From: Lentilitoribacter sp039986595
GTDB taxonomy: Bacteria; Pseudomonadota; Alphaproteobacteria; Rhizobiales; Rhizobiaceae
Reading direction: 5' to 3'
Assembly (NCBI GenBank): GCA_039986595.1
Contig: JBDWQJ010000003.1
Location: forward strand, 62,001 to 126,000
Length of the DNA stretch: 64,000 bases
Each line of letters opens with the position of its first letter. Positions within the stretch are counted from its first letter, which is position 1. The notes beneath the pieces were generated by a model that had not been told where the DNA came from, did not search any database, and saw nothing but the letters and a program-made list of their open reading frames with translations. Shown here piece after piece: positions 17,142 to 26,282 of the stretch. The position numbers were made by a program, and so were the translations under genes.

Positions 17142-17855
17142 ATGTTGACACGCAAACAACAGGAACTGCTGTTTTTTATTCATGAGCGCATGAAAGAAAC
17201 AGGTATTCCCCCCTCATTTGATGAAATGAAAGATGCTTTGGATCTTGCGTCCAAGTCAGGCATTCATCGCCTCATCACAGCGCTTGAAGAACGCGGTTTT
17301 ATCAAACGCCTTCCGAACAGAGCGCGCGCGCTTGAAGTCATTAAGCTGCCTGAGAGTTATCAATCGACAACACCGCCGCCACGTGGGTTTAACCCAAGTG
17401 TGATTGAAGGCAGCAAAGACAAAATTGAGCCAATCCGCTCTAAAGCTCCTGAACAAACAGAAAATAATGGCTCTTTGAGCGTTCCTGTTATGGGTCGTAT
17501 TGCTGCGGGTGTACCGATATCTGCAATACAACACACAACTCACAACATTAATGTCCCAACCGATATGTTAAGTGCTGGCGATCATTACGCGCTAGAGGTT
17601 AAAGGCGATTCCATGATTGATGCTGGGATTTTTGATGGTGATACGGTTGTTATTAAGGATGCCAATAATGCAAACCCTGGTGATATTGTTGTTGCGCTTG
17701 TTGATGATGAGGAAGCCACGCTAAAAAGGTTCCGTCGCAAAGGTGCATCCATTGCGCTTGAAGCAGCAAACCCAGCCTATGAAACTCGAATTTTTGGACC
17801 CGACCGGGTTAAAGTTCAGGGCAAGCTAGTTGGACTTATTCGCCGCTATAACTAG
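17142..17855 (+). CDS. lexA: LexA repressor, SOS regulator
   Basis: Represses DNA-damage genes and cleaves itself when RecA filaments form. The 237 residues have an N-terminal winged HTH (about 1-65), a linker and a C-terminal S24 peptidase domain. The cleavage site is Ala122-Gly123 in GRIAAGVP; the catalytic Ser157 is in GDSMIDAGI and Lys195 in EATLKRF. GAGG precedes the ATG. The operator in the promoter argues for autoregulation. Confidence 0.97.
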   Translation: MLTRKQQELLFFIHERMKETGIPPSFDEMKDALDLASKSGIHRLITALEERGFIKRLPNRARALEVIKLPESYQSTTPPPRGFNPSVIEGSKDKIEPIRSKAPEQTENNGSLSVPVMGRIAAGVPISAIQHTTHNINVPTDMLSAGDHYALEVKGDSMIDAGIFDGDTVVIKDANNANPGDIVVALVDDEEATLKRFRRKGASIALEAANPAYETRIFGPDRVKVQGKLVGLIRRYN

Positions 17856-17874
17856 ATCATCTGAGTGCATGAAC

Positions 17875-20250
17875 TTAGTTGGCAATACGTTTTAAAGTCT
17901 GTCCATTTGGCAACCAAAACTCATTTGCGCGCCAATTGAAATACCTTTGAATAGTCCACGGCCGAATAGCTTCAGAGATCGCTGTCTCAACACGATATCC
18001 ATTTGGACTTGTATCATCTGAATAAAATGCCATTGAGCCGCTTTGCTTTAAATCATAGCGGCTTATTATTGTTTTTGATGCACAACCCTCACGCAGATCT
18101 CTATTCACACCAAATGTTGCGACAATGATATCTGAAAATTTGCAAGCCAATTCTAAATGCTCTGTTTTTCCAAGGGTTGTTACAATCTTATCCTGATAGG
18201 CATTCATGCAAAAATGCGTATTTAAACAAATAAAGCCTCTTCCCTGATCCAATATCATAAGCAGGTTGAAGCGATTGATCTCTTGAATATCAAAGCTGAC
18301 TACAGTCTTATTTAGCTTCTCCGGCTTTTGTAAATTTAACAGATATGCATTTAACCATTGGTCGGAAATAAATGATGATGGACGCGTTCTATTGACGAAT
18401 AATTGCTGATCGTAGCGAATACCGACAAGTTTTCCATCTTCACTTATAAAAACATCCGGTATTTTGATAGGTATCATCACCGATAGAACAAGACCTGTGA
18501 TGATGGCAAGAAGGCCGAATAAGCGTATTGAACTTCGAAATAAAACAAAAATGATAAAGCCGGCGATTAGAAACCCTGTCACGATGGAGGTTGGTCTACC
18601 CGTCTTAAACTCACCACCTAAACCGGCGACCCAGTTTGCCAGATAAATAACGATTTCGATCGATTGTCCTAAACCGGATAACGGCAACCATTCAAGACCA
18701 TAAGGCATGAGTAACATTGATAGCAGCGCCAATGGCATAACGAAAAATGTAACCACTGGCATTGCCAGTACATTGCCCAGGACGCCATAGCCGGCAAGTT
18801 GATGAAAATGTAGACTTGAGAATATGCCTGTGGCTAACCCAGCAATTAAAGCTGTTAGCCCTAGACCAACGACGAACTGCACAGAGCGGTATAGATAAGT
18901 CTCTTTAAAATATGTTGTCGAATGCTCGTAGTTGGCAAGTTTAATTCGCGCCCAGGCACCATAAACTGAAACCAAAGCCGTGGCGGCAGCAAATGACATC
19001 TGAAATCCCGGTGTTGTGACGCTCGACGGGGAAATTAGCACAATAATGATTGCTGCAATTGCGACATTACGCAAAGTAATTGCGGGCTTATCAAGGATTG
19101 TTGCGCCCAACATGATCACCAGCATAAGCCAAGCACGTTGGGCGGATATCGGGGCGCCTGAAATGACCAGATATGATGTTGCAGCCAACAATGCTGCGAC
19201 CGCGGCGACCTTTTTAACAGGAATGGCTTGAACAAGAGAGGGGAATAGGCTCAATAACGCGCGAAGGGTTAAAAATAACGTACCGGACGCTAAAACCATA
19301 TGTAGACCCGATATCGCCAATATATGTGCCAATCCCGCATTGCGAAGCGCGGTGACGGTTTCTTCGCTAATGGCTTTCTTATCTGCAATGATGAGCGCGG
19401 ATGAAATGGCCGCAGCATCCCCGCTTAAATGATCATTTATTCTGTTAGATATCTTTGATTGGATAGCGCCAACGAATAATTCAAACCTGCTTTTTATCGG
19501 TAATTCTTGATATCTTATACTTCCTAGCACTTTTGGCGCACCAAGTATAAAGCCATAAGCACCGATATCGTTTATATAAGCACCAAATGCGAAGTCATAG
19601 CCTTTTGGATAAACGGGCCCAGATGGGCGCGTCAATCGCGCTCTCGTTTCTATAATATGACCGACTTTAAGTTGCCCATCTCCACTGCGAGACAGCAATT
19701 GAACCTTATGTGGTGGTCGTTTTATCGTCGGCTGAGACGTTGAATTAATCAATATCTTGTATCTCAGAGAGCCATTCGTCCCAATATTTTTGGATAAAAC
19801 AATACCTTTTAGATTGGTTGTTACGTCGCTATCAATCAAAATAGTGGGTTTTTTCATCTCAATATTGGCAGCAAATGCACCAATAAAAAATGCGCTAAGA
19901 AGCAATAAAACAAACTTTGAACCTATATTTATACGTTTTTGAAGTGCGGCAATTGCGCTCAAAACAATGATTGGAATCATCAAAAAAGCGTCATCAATGT
20001 CTAATTTTCTGGAAAAATTGAAATATGCGCCTAAAATTAAAAACACCGGAATAAATAAAAATGTGTGACCAAAATTGGTTTCTATTGCAAGAGACTGGTG
20101 TAAATAGCCTTTTTGATCACGATGATCTGAATGTTCATCCGAACTTGGATCTAAACCCGCAACGCCAAAATTGCGCAATATAAACGATTTAGATCGACTA
20201 AAACGTGCCTTATTTGCTAATTCTTGCTGTTTTTGCTCCACTTTAAACAC
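17875..20250 (-). CDS. comEC: ComEC/Rec2-family competence channel protein
   Basis: Polytopic inner-membrane protein of the ComEC family, which forms the channel for DNA uptake. The 791 residues have an N-terminal DUF4131-like region with hydrophobic segments (about 55-125), a soluble OB-like part, and the competence domain with HILAISGLHMVL and many helices (about 300-600). The C-terminal 170 residues lack an obvious zinc-ligand HxHxDH motif, so the metallo-beta-lactamase domain is degenerate or absent. It is convergent with lexA, a common Rhizobiales arrangement. Whether the organism is competent cannot be told. Confidence 0.9.
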   Translation of the reverse strand: MFKVEQKQQELANKARFSRSKSFILRNFGVAGLDPSSDEHSDHRDQKGYLHQSLAIETNFGHTFLFIPVFLILGAYFNFSRKLDIDDAFLMIPIIVLSAIAALQKRINIGSKFVLLLLSAFFIGAFAANIEMKKPTILIDSDVTTNLKGIVLSKNIGTNGSLRYKILINSTSQPTIKRPPHKVQLLSRSGDGQLKVGHIIETRARLTRPSGPVYPKGYDFAFGAYINDIGAYGFILGAPKVLGSIRYQELPIKSRFELFVGAIQSKISNRINDHLSGDAAAISSALIIADKKAISEETVTALRNAGLAHILAISGLHMVLASGTLFLTLRALLSLFPSLVQAIPVKKVAAVAALLAATSYLVISGAPISAQRAWLMLVIMLGATILDKPAITLRNVAIAAIIIVLISPSSVTTPGFQMSFAAATALVSVYGAWARIKLANYEHSTTYFKETYLYRSVQFVVGLGLTALIAGLATGIFSSLHFHQLAGYGVLGNVLAMPVVTFFVMPLALLSMLLMPYGLEWLPLSGLGQSIEIVIYLANWVAGLGGEFKTGRPTSIVTGFLIAGFIIFVLFRSSIRLFGLLAIITGLVLSVMIPIKIPDVFISEDGKLVGIRYDQQLFVNRTRPSSFISDQWLNAYLLNLQKPEKLNKTVVSFDIQEINRFNLLMILDQGRGFICLNTHFCMNAYQDKIVTTLGKTEHLELACKFSDIIVATFGVNRDLREGCASKTIISRYDLKQSGSMAFYSDDTSPNGYRVETAISEAIRPWTIQRYFNWRANEFWLPNGQTLKRIAN

Positions 20251-20484
20251 AGGGCATAAATCCAGTCATTCAAGTAATTTGAGAGATTACTCAAGAATTA
20301 CTACCATAAGTTTTGTCAAGTAGTAAGCTGAACGTAACAATAGTTTTACAAGGCTGTTTATAAATATTGCCTGTCAATCTTGGCAATGCCTCAGAAATCG
20401 TATAGCTAAAGCCCAAGCTTTTATGAATGCACCGCAACATAATTCCATTTCGCGTTGCATAAGAACATATAAAGGGGATCTAAT

Positions 20485-21774
20485 ATGACCGATAAAAAAG
20501 CCACATTAAACTTCGAAGGCAAAGAGTTTGACTTTCCCGTCCGCTCCGGAACTTTGGGTCCCGATGTCATTGATATCAGCACTCTATATAAGCAAACTGG
20601 CGCATTCACATTTGACCCAGGATTTACATCAACTGGTTCATGTGATTCAGACATCACATTCATTGATGGTGATAACGGTGTTTTGCTTCACCGCGGCTAT
20701 CCTATTGAACAGCTCGCAGAACAAGGCGACTTCTTGGAAGTTTGCTATCTTCTTCTTTATGGTGAATTGCCAACAGCTGCGCAAAAAGCTGACTTTGATT
20801 ACCGCGTAACGCGCCACACAATGGTGCATGAGCAAATGTCACGCTTCTTTACGGGTTTTCGTCGTGATGCGCACCCTATGGCCGTTCTTTGTGGTTGTGT
20901 GGGCGCTATGTCTTCTTTCTATCACGATTCAACAGACATAACTGATCCGCATCAGCGTATGGTTGCGTCAATGCGCATGATCGCTAAATTGCCGACATTG
21001 GCAGCAATGGCATATAAGTACCATGTTGGTCAGCCATTTATCTATCCAAAGAACGATCTAGACTATGCATCAAACTTCTTGCGTATGTGTTTTGCTGTTC
21101 CTTGCGAAGATTACAAAGTAAACCCTGTTCTTGCACGCGCAATGGACCGTATCTTCATCCTGCACGCTGATCACGAGCAAAATGCTTCAACATCAACTGT
21201 GCGTCTTGCTGGTTCATCTGGTGCAAACCCATTTGCGTGTATCGCAGCCGGTATTGCGTGTCTTTGGGGTCCTGCACATGGTGGTGCTAATGAAGCTGCA
21301 TTGAACATGCTTGCCGAAATCGGCAGCGTTGAGAACATTCCTGAATATGTTGCACGCGCAAAAGATAAAGACGATCCATTCCGTCTTATGGGTTTTGGTC
21401 ACCGTGTTTACAAAAATTACGATCCACGTGCGAAGATCATGCAAAAAACTACGCATGAAGTGCTCAATGAATTGGGAATTAAAGATGATCCATTGCTTGA
21501 AGTTGCAATGGAACTTGAGCGCATCGCACTTACTGATGAATACTTCATCGAGAAGAAACTATATCCAAATATTGATTTCTACTCAGGTATTACATTGAAA
21601 GCTCTAGGCTTCCCAACAACTATGTTCACAGTGCTGTTTGCACTTGCACGTACTGTTGGTTGGATTGCTCAGTGGAAAGAAATGATCGAAGACCCAAGCC
21701 AACGTATTGGCCGCCCTCGTCAGCTTTATACAGGTCAAGAAAGCCGCGATTATGTTCCGGTTATCAAAAGATAA
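20485..21774 (+). CDS. gltA: Citrate synthase (type II)
   Basis: Condenses acetyl-CoA and oxaloacetate in the TCA cycle. The 429 residues match hexameric type II enzymes. Visible are DPGFTSTGSCDSDITFIDG at the N-terminus, the active-site segments LHADHEQNASTSTVR and GFGHRVYKNYDPRA (catalytic His residues), and FYSGITLKALGFP with the catalytic Asp region nearby. AAAGGGG precedes the ATG. It is convergent with lpxB and shares a terminator with it. Confidence 0.98.
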   Translation: MTDKKATLNFEGKEFDFPVRSGTLGPDVIDISTLYKQTGAFTFDPGFTSTGSCDSDITFIDGDNGVLLHRGYPIEQLAEQGDFLEVCYLLLYGELPTAAQKADFDYRVTRHTMVHEQMSRFFTGFRRDAHPMAVLCGCVGAMSSFYHDSTDITDPHQRMVASMRMIAKLPTLAAMAYKYHVGQPFIYPKNDLDYASNFLRMCFAVPCEDYKVNPVLARAMDRIFILHADHEQNASTSTVRLAGSSGANPFACIAAGIACLWGPAHGGANEAALNMLAEIGSVENIPEYVARAKDKDDPFRLMGFGHRVYKNYDPRAKIMQKTTHEVLNELGIKDDPLLEVAMELERIALTDEYFIEKKLYPNIDFYSGITLKALGFPTTMFTVLFALARTVGWIAQWKEMIEDPSQRIGRPRQLYTGQESRDYVPVIKR

Positions 21775-21796
21775 TCATTACTGATATTGAAAAATT

Positions 21797-21833
21797 AAAC
21801 TCCGCATCTTCATAAGATTGCGGAGTTTTTTTA
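21797..21833. terminator. Bidirectional terminator between gltA and lpxB
   Basis: AAACTCCGCA pairs with TGCGGAGTTT around a 12-nt centre that can pair further (ATCTT/AAGAT). It is followed by T-runs on the plus strand and by AATTTTT on the minus strand. It overlaps the last codon of lpxB. Confidence 0.9.
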
Positions 21834-22988
21834 TTTTAAATGCTTAAGGACGATATCAGCACCATATTCGCTTGGCGGTCGATCAACACGCATTCGTTCA
21901 TGAACAAGATCAAACGCTTCTAACATGGCGTTTCGCTGCAGTGTATCGCTTGATAAGCGATGTAAATGCCGCGCAAGTGTGCCGGGTTGCGCAAATTGAT
22001 TATAAAATTCAGGAACAGCTGGATAATTCACTATCCAGTTTGGAAGCGCTGCACTCCAAAGATCTAATTTTTTGACATGTTGATTGAGTAATATGTCTAA
22101 CTTGTAAATTGATACGCATGGCACACGCGCAATGGCAAGTTCCAAAAGTATCGTGCCCGAAACTGCAAGTGCTGCATCTGCCTGACCAAATGCATCCCAC
22201 TTATCCGCTTCACCAACCACCAATTTTACATCAAAAGGCCAAGACTTCAGCTCATCAGTCAACCGTTGCTCAAATCGCGCGATGGTAGGCAAAATAAATG
22301 TTGTATCTGGTTCGAATTCTAAATATTCAATTGCAGACTTTTTGATCGTTTCTAGATTACGATTAAGTTCGCTATTTCTCGACCCGGGCAAAAGTAAAAT
22401 TGTTTTGCTTGCACTCAACTCATGTTTGAGCTGTTTATTCCGGTTATCTTCAACAGCGCTATTTTCCATCAACCGATGACCAATATAACTAATCGGTGGC
22501 CCAGAGAGATTTTTAACAATCTCAGGCTCAAATGGAAAAATACTCAAAATTTGATCAATATACGCGCGCATTTTTAAAGCGCGTTCAGGCTTCCAAGCCC
22601 AAACCGTCGGACAAACATAATTTATGATTGGAAGTTTTGGGTTTTTTTCATGAACAATTTTAGCAACACGATGGGTGAAGTCTGGACTATCAACAATGAT
22701 GAGAACATCCGGCTCAAATTCAACAATAGATTTTGCCGTTTGGCGGATGCGCCATAATAATTTAGGCAGTTTCGCAAGTACGGCAGAAATGCCCATAATG
22801 GACAGTTCGGAATAATCAAAAAGCGGCTCTAACCCTTTAGAGACTAAACCAGGGCCACCTACTCCCAACAGTTCAATGTCCTGCCCTGTTTGGGCGTGTA
22901 ATTTTGTTTTTAACGCAGCTATCAAATCTGCTGCCAGCTGATCACCTGAGACTTCACCCGCTATTATGGCAATTTTCAAGGGCTTCAT
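21831..22988 (-). CDS. lpxB: Lipid-A-disaccharide synthase
   Basis: Joins UDP-diacylglucosamine and lipid X into the lipid A disaccharide at the inner face of the membrane. The 385 residues begin with IAIIAGEVSGDQLAADL and contain GVGGPGL, the SPDFTHRVAK stretch, YVCPTVWAWKPERA, LLLPGSRNSELNRN and the C-terminal LELAIARVPCVSIYK, all LpxB signatures. It is the last gene of the lipid A run and overlaps lpxI by 4 bp. Confidence 0.97.
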   Translation of the reverse strand: MKPLKIAIIAGEVSGDQLAADLIAALKTKLHAQTGQDIELLGVGGPGLVSKGLEPLFDYSELSIMGISAVLAKLPKLLWRIRQTAKSIVEFEPDVLIIVDSPDFTHRVAKIVHEKNPKLPIINYVCPTVWAWKPERALKMRAYIDQILSIFPFEPEIVKNLSGPPISYIGHRLMENSAVEDNRNKQLKHELSASKTILLLPGSRNSELNRNLETIKKSAIEYLEFEPDTTFILPTIARFEQRLTDELKSWPFDVKLVVGEADKWDAFGQADAALAVSGTILLELAIARVPCVSIYKLDILLNQHVKKLDLWSAALPNWIVNYPAVPEFYNQFAQPGTLARHLHRLSSDTLQRNAMLEAFDLVHERMRVDRPPSEYGADIVLKHLK

Positions 22989-23881
22989 TGCGATGCCTCT
23001 CGCGTTATTCCAGCAATAAACATTCCGTATTTATCAGCTTCTTTTATAACGTTTTCTTTATCCAAGATAAAGGAGCGACCCGCTTCAACTGCAATACCAG
23101 CAAGGCCTGCTTTATGTGCATTTAACACGCTTGTCGGGCCGATTGTTGGCAAATCAGCTCGTTTGTCCTGCTGCGGTTTACATAACTTTACCAAAACGCC
23201 TTGGCTACCGGCCAGCTCAGTTTGTGGCGCTGTTGTTTTTTCAGCCTTAATCTTATCCGCTAGTGCTGTTAGCATCGCATCCGTGCCGTCTACACCTTCA
23301 ATGGCTACAACGTTTCCGTTTATCGATACAGCCGCCTGCCCTTTATCAGCAATCCCCAATTCTAAAGCAGCATTGGACGCGGTTTTTATATCAATCTTGT
23401 TTTGATCACTTATACCAATTTTTCCTAAAACACCCTCTTGGGCTAGCAAATTCGGTGCTATTTCTTGAGCACCTAGTACCTTAACACCGAGTATTTCAAA
23501 TAAATTGATCGTTGTGCGCAACAATGCATCATCGCCGCCGGCATGAATAACTCTAAGCAACTTCGGCAATGAAAACAAAAGCTTAAAGGTTATTCGAACA
23601 TCCGTAATTTTTGGACGGTTGCTTACACCGCCAGCCAAAACGATCCGATTGACTTTATATTGCCTCATCGTTTTAACAATTTTTACAGCATTAGCGATGG
23701 GGAGATATGCGTGATCGAAATCACTCCAATCTTGATCAGCTTCACCGCGGATCGCAATAATAAATGGATCTATACCCATTTCTCGCGCCGCTACTGCCAC
23801 GTCAATGGGTAACCTGCCATAACCGGCAACAATAGCCAGTCGTGCGTCGCTTTCATGAGTATGCGACGTCGGGCTTGTCAT
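22985..23881 (-). CDS. lpxI: UDP-2,3-diacylglucosamine pyrophosphatase LpxI
   Basis: Hydrolyses UDP-2,3-diacylglucosamine to lipid X. This DUF1009/LpxI enzyme replaces LpxH in alphaproteobacteria. The 298 residues start RLAIVAGYGRLPIDVA and contain LAGGVSNRP, HAGGDDALLR, GNVVAIEGVDGTDAML and GPTSVLNAHKAGLAGIAVEAG, the family's conserved blocks. It sits between lpxA (2 bp) and lpxB (4 bp overlap). Confidence 0.94.
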   Translation of the reverse strand: MTSPTSHTHESDARLAIVAGYGRLPIDVAVAAREMGIDPFIIAIRGEADQDWSDFDHAYLPIANAVKIVKTMRQYKVNRIVLAGGVSNRPKITDVRITFKLLFSLPKLLRVIHAGGDDALLRTTINLFEILGVKVLGAQEIAPNLLAQEGVLGKIGISDQNKIDIKTASNAALELGIADKGQAAVSINGNVVAIEGVDGTDAMLTALADKIKAEKTTAPQTELAGSQGVLVKLCKPQQDKRADLPTIGPTSVLNAHKAGLAGIAVEAGRSFILDKENVIKEADKYGMFIAGITREASQ

Positions 23882-23883
23882 GC

Positions 23884-24699
23884 TTAGTCCTGTGACTTAT
23901 GGGACAATCTCGCCGTGATCAGGCCCCGTTTGCTATCTGCAGTAATGTAGTCAAATATGTCTTTCTCAGCTTCGCCTAATTTTGATGGATCAATCTCCTC
24001 AAGCCGTTGCTTGAAAGTTCCTTCACCCTCAAATATACGCTTCACAAACCGGCGAATGTCCAAAATTTGCTGTTTGGCATACCCTGCACGGCGCAAACCA
24101 ATAACATTTAGTCCTAAAAGCTCACCTGGAACACCGTCCGCCATTCCAAATGGAATAACATCGTTTTTCGCAATACAAAGCCCGCCAATAAACGCATGAT
24201 GACCAACTCGGACAAACTGATGAACCCCAGCACCACCGCCCATGATGACGTTATTGCCGACTTCAACATGGCCACCCAACATAACGTTGTTTGATAAAAT
24301 AATGTTATCGCCCAGACGGCAATCATGTCCCACATGCGAATTGACCAAGAACAGACAATTATTACCCACAACGGTTTTGTTGCCAGCATCAGGCATGCCA
24401 GTGTTCATTGTCACGCTTTCGCGGATCTGACAGTTTTCGCCAATGATAAGTTCGGTATCTTCACCTTTATAATGCACATTTTGCGGCTCTGTACCCAAAA
24501 TCGCATGTGAGAAGATCGAACAACCTGACCCGATGCTGGTGTTGCCATCAATGACAACATGGCTGCGAATAGTGATGTTTGATCCGAGCTTAGCCTTTGG
24601 TCCAATAATGCTAAATGGGCCAATTTTACAGCCCTCGCCAATCGTCGCACCATCTTCAACAATAGCTGTTGGATGGATTTCCGCAGTAGCTGCAATCAT
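23884..24699 (-). CDS. lpxA: UDP-N-acetylglucosamine acyltransferase
   Basis: First acylation step of lipid A synthesis. The 271 residues form a left-handed beta helix of hexapeptide repeats (IHPTAIVEDGATIGEGCKIGPFS and onward) with the catalytic-His region NSHVGHDCRLGDN and a C-terminal helical part. The start ATG overlaps the fabZ stop by one base (TAATG). It is part of lpxD-fabZ-lpxA-lpxI-lpxB. Confidence 0.97.
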   Translation of the reverse strand: MIAATAEIHPTAIVEDGATIGEGCKIGPFSIIGPKAKLGSNITIRSHVVIDGNTSIGSGCSIFSHAILGTEPQNVHYKGEDTELIIGENCQIRESVTMNTGMPDAGNKTVVGNNCLFLVNSHVGHDCRLGDNIILSNNVMLGGHVEVGNNVIMGGGAGVHQFVRVGHHAFIGGLCIAKNDVIPFGMADGVPGELLGLNVIGLRRAGYAKQQILDIRRFVKRIFEGEGTFKQRLEEIDPSKLGEAEKDIFDYITADSKRGLITARLSHKSQD

Positions 24700-25169
24700 T
24701 ACTCGGCACTTTCATTGGCGACAAGCATTGCGCCGATGTCAGCTTCAGCAACTTTATTTCCGTCAACAATCCCTTCACAATGGAATTTCCAGATATTGCC
24801 GCGCTGTTTGGTTTTTTTAACATGTAATTCAAGTACATCACCAGGGACAACAGGTTTTCTAAAGCGCGCATTATCAATTGTCATGAAATAGACAACATCA
24901 GCTTCAATACCACCTGCCATCATGCAAATAGCGCCTGCGGCTTGCGCCATGCCTTCAATGATTAAAACACCCGGCATAACAGGCTGACCAGGAAAATGGC
25001 CCGTGAAATGCGGTTCATTCATGGTTACATTTTTAATGCCAATTGCGGAATTATCGCCATCAATTTCGATGATCTTATCAACGAGCAAAAAGGGATATCG
25101 GTGAGGAAGCAATTCCAATACTTTCTGAATATCAGCCGTACCAAGTGTTTTCACGTCACCATCACTCAT
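24699..25169 (-). CDS. fabZ: 3-hydroxyacyl-ACP dehydratase FabZ
   Basis: Dehydrates 3-hydroxyacyl-ACP in fatty acid synthesis, competing with LpxA/LpxD for hydroxyacyl chains. The 156 residues contain LLPHRYPFLLVDKI, the catalytic His in HFPGQPVMPGVLIIEGMAQA with the catalytic Glu, and FRKPVVPGDVLELHV. The ATG at 25169, behind AAGGAC, was chosen over an upstream in-frame start at 25211. It overlaps the lpxD end by 8 bp. Confidence 0.96.
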   Translation of the reverse strand: MSDGDVKTLGTADIQKVLELLPHRYPFLLVDKIIEIDGDNSAIGIKNVTMNEPHFTGHFPGQPVMPGVLIIEGMAQAAGAICMMAGGIEADVVYFMTIDNARFRKPVVPGDVLELHVKKTKQRGNIWKFHCEGIVDGNKVAEADIGAMLVANESAE

Positions 25170-26226
25170 CTTTTTGTCCTTCTTTTTTATATTTGCCACG
25201 TCCAAATGCACGCGCGTTTATATCCGCAACATCGCGTAGGAATGCTGTCATCGGCCGCGCTGGTATACCGCCCCATCGCGCACCCTCTGGAACATCTGTT
25301 GCCACAGCGCTTGTCGCTGCAATTTGTGCACGATCGCCAATTTTAACGTGGCCAACAATTCCTGCGGCACCACCAACCAATACAAAATCACCCAACTCAG
25401 CGCTTCCTGCTATGCCGACTTGCGAAACAATCACACAATGTCGGCCGATACGCACATTGTGCGCGATCTGCACTAGATTGTCGATCTTCGTGCCCTCGCC
25501 GATCACGGTATCGTCCATAGCTCCACGATCAATCGCGGTATTTGCCCCGATATCGACGCTGTCTTGAATAATTACGCGGCCAATTTGATGAATTTTGTGG
25601 TGTCCGTCCTGATCAGACACATAGCCAAAGCCTTCTTGTCCGATACGTGCACCTGAATGAATTGTAACTTTGTTGCCGATCAGCGCATTTGAGATGCTCA
25701 CATGCGGACCGATGGAACAATCGCGGCCAATTTGAACACCTGCACCAATCACAGCATTCGCACCAATTAACGAGCCTTGCCCGATATTAGCATTGGCGCC
25801 AATAACGGCACCTGGTTCGATTATAACCCCATCTTCCACTGTCGTAGTACCATCAATATGTGTATTTGGAGAAACACCAGATGTTGTTTGCGTTGATGCA
25901 GCACCTGCAGCTGTGGGATAAAAATGATTGAGGATTGTCGCAAATGCTTTTTGTGGATTAAGCACAACGAGCACTAAAATATCATCGCGAATGCGCGAGG
26001 CGAGCGCTTTATTGCAAAACAAGACTTTGACGTCTGAATTTTCCAATAAATCCAAAGACCTACGTGAACTTATAAATGTGATCTCGTCAGCTTTTGCGCG
26101 CGCAATAGGCGCAACATCAACAATATTGATGTCATCATATTTATCGACAGAGGGTGATGAATTTGTAAGTTCGATTATTTGGCTGACTGTAAGCACACTT
26201 GTAGGAGAAAAGAATTTATTTTCCAT
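25162..26226 (-). CDS. lpxD: UDP-3-O-(3-hydroxyacyl)glucosamine N-acyltransferase
   Basis: Adds the N-linked hydroxyacyl chain to the lipid A precursor. The 354 residues have an N-terminal uridine-binding domain (about 1-110), a left-handed beta-helix of hexapeptide repeats (about 115-320) and the conserved blocks GQEGFGYV, IGANTAIDRGAMDDTVIGEGTKIDNLVQIAHN (read in parts) and GGAAGIVGHVKIGD. It follows bamA by about 55 bp in the same direction. Confidence 0.96.
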   Translation of the reverse strand: MENKFFSPTSVLTVSQIIELTNSSPSVDKYDDINIVDVAPIARAKADEITFISSRRSLDLLENSDVKVLFCNKALASRIRDDILVLVVLNPQKAFATILNHFYPTAAGAASTQTTSGVSPNTHIDGTTTVEDGVIIEPGAVIGANANIGQGSLIGANAVIGAGVQIGRDCSIGPHVSISNALIGNKVTIHSGARIGQEGFGYVSDQDGHHKIHQIGRVIIQDSVDIGANTAIDRGAMDDTVIGEGTKIDNLVQIAHNVRIGRHCVIVSQVGIAGSAELGDFVLVGGAAGIVGHVKIGDRAQIAATSAVATDVPEGARWGGIPARPMTAFLRDVADINARAFGRGKYKKEGQKDE

Positions 26227-26282
26227 ATCAAGTTGCCACCCACAGCCAACTAAATCTATCGATATCGATTAACTAAGAAGCC

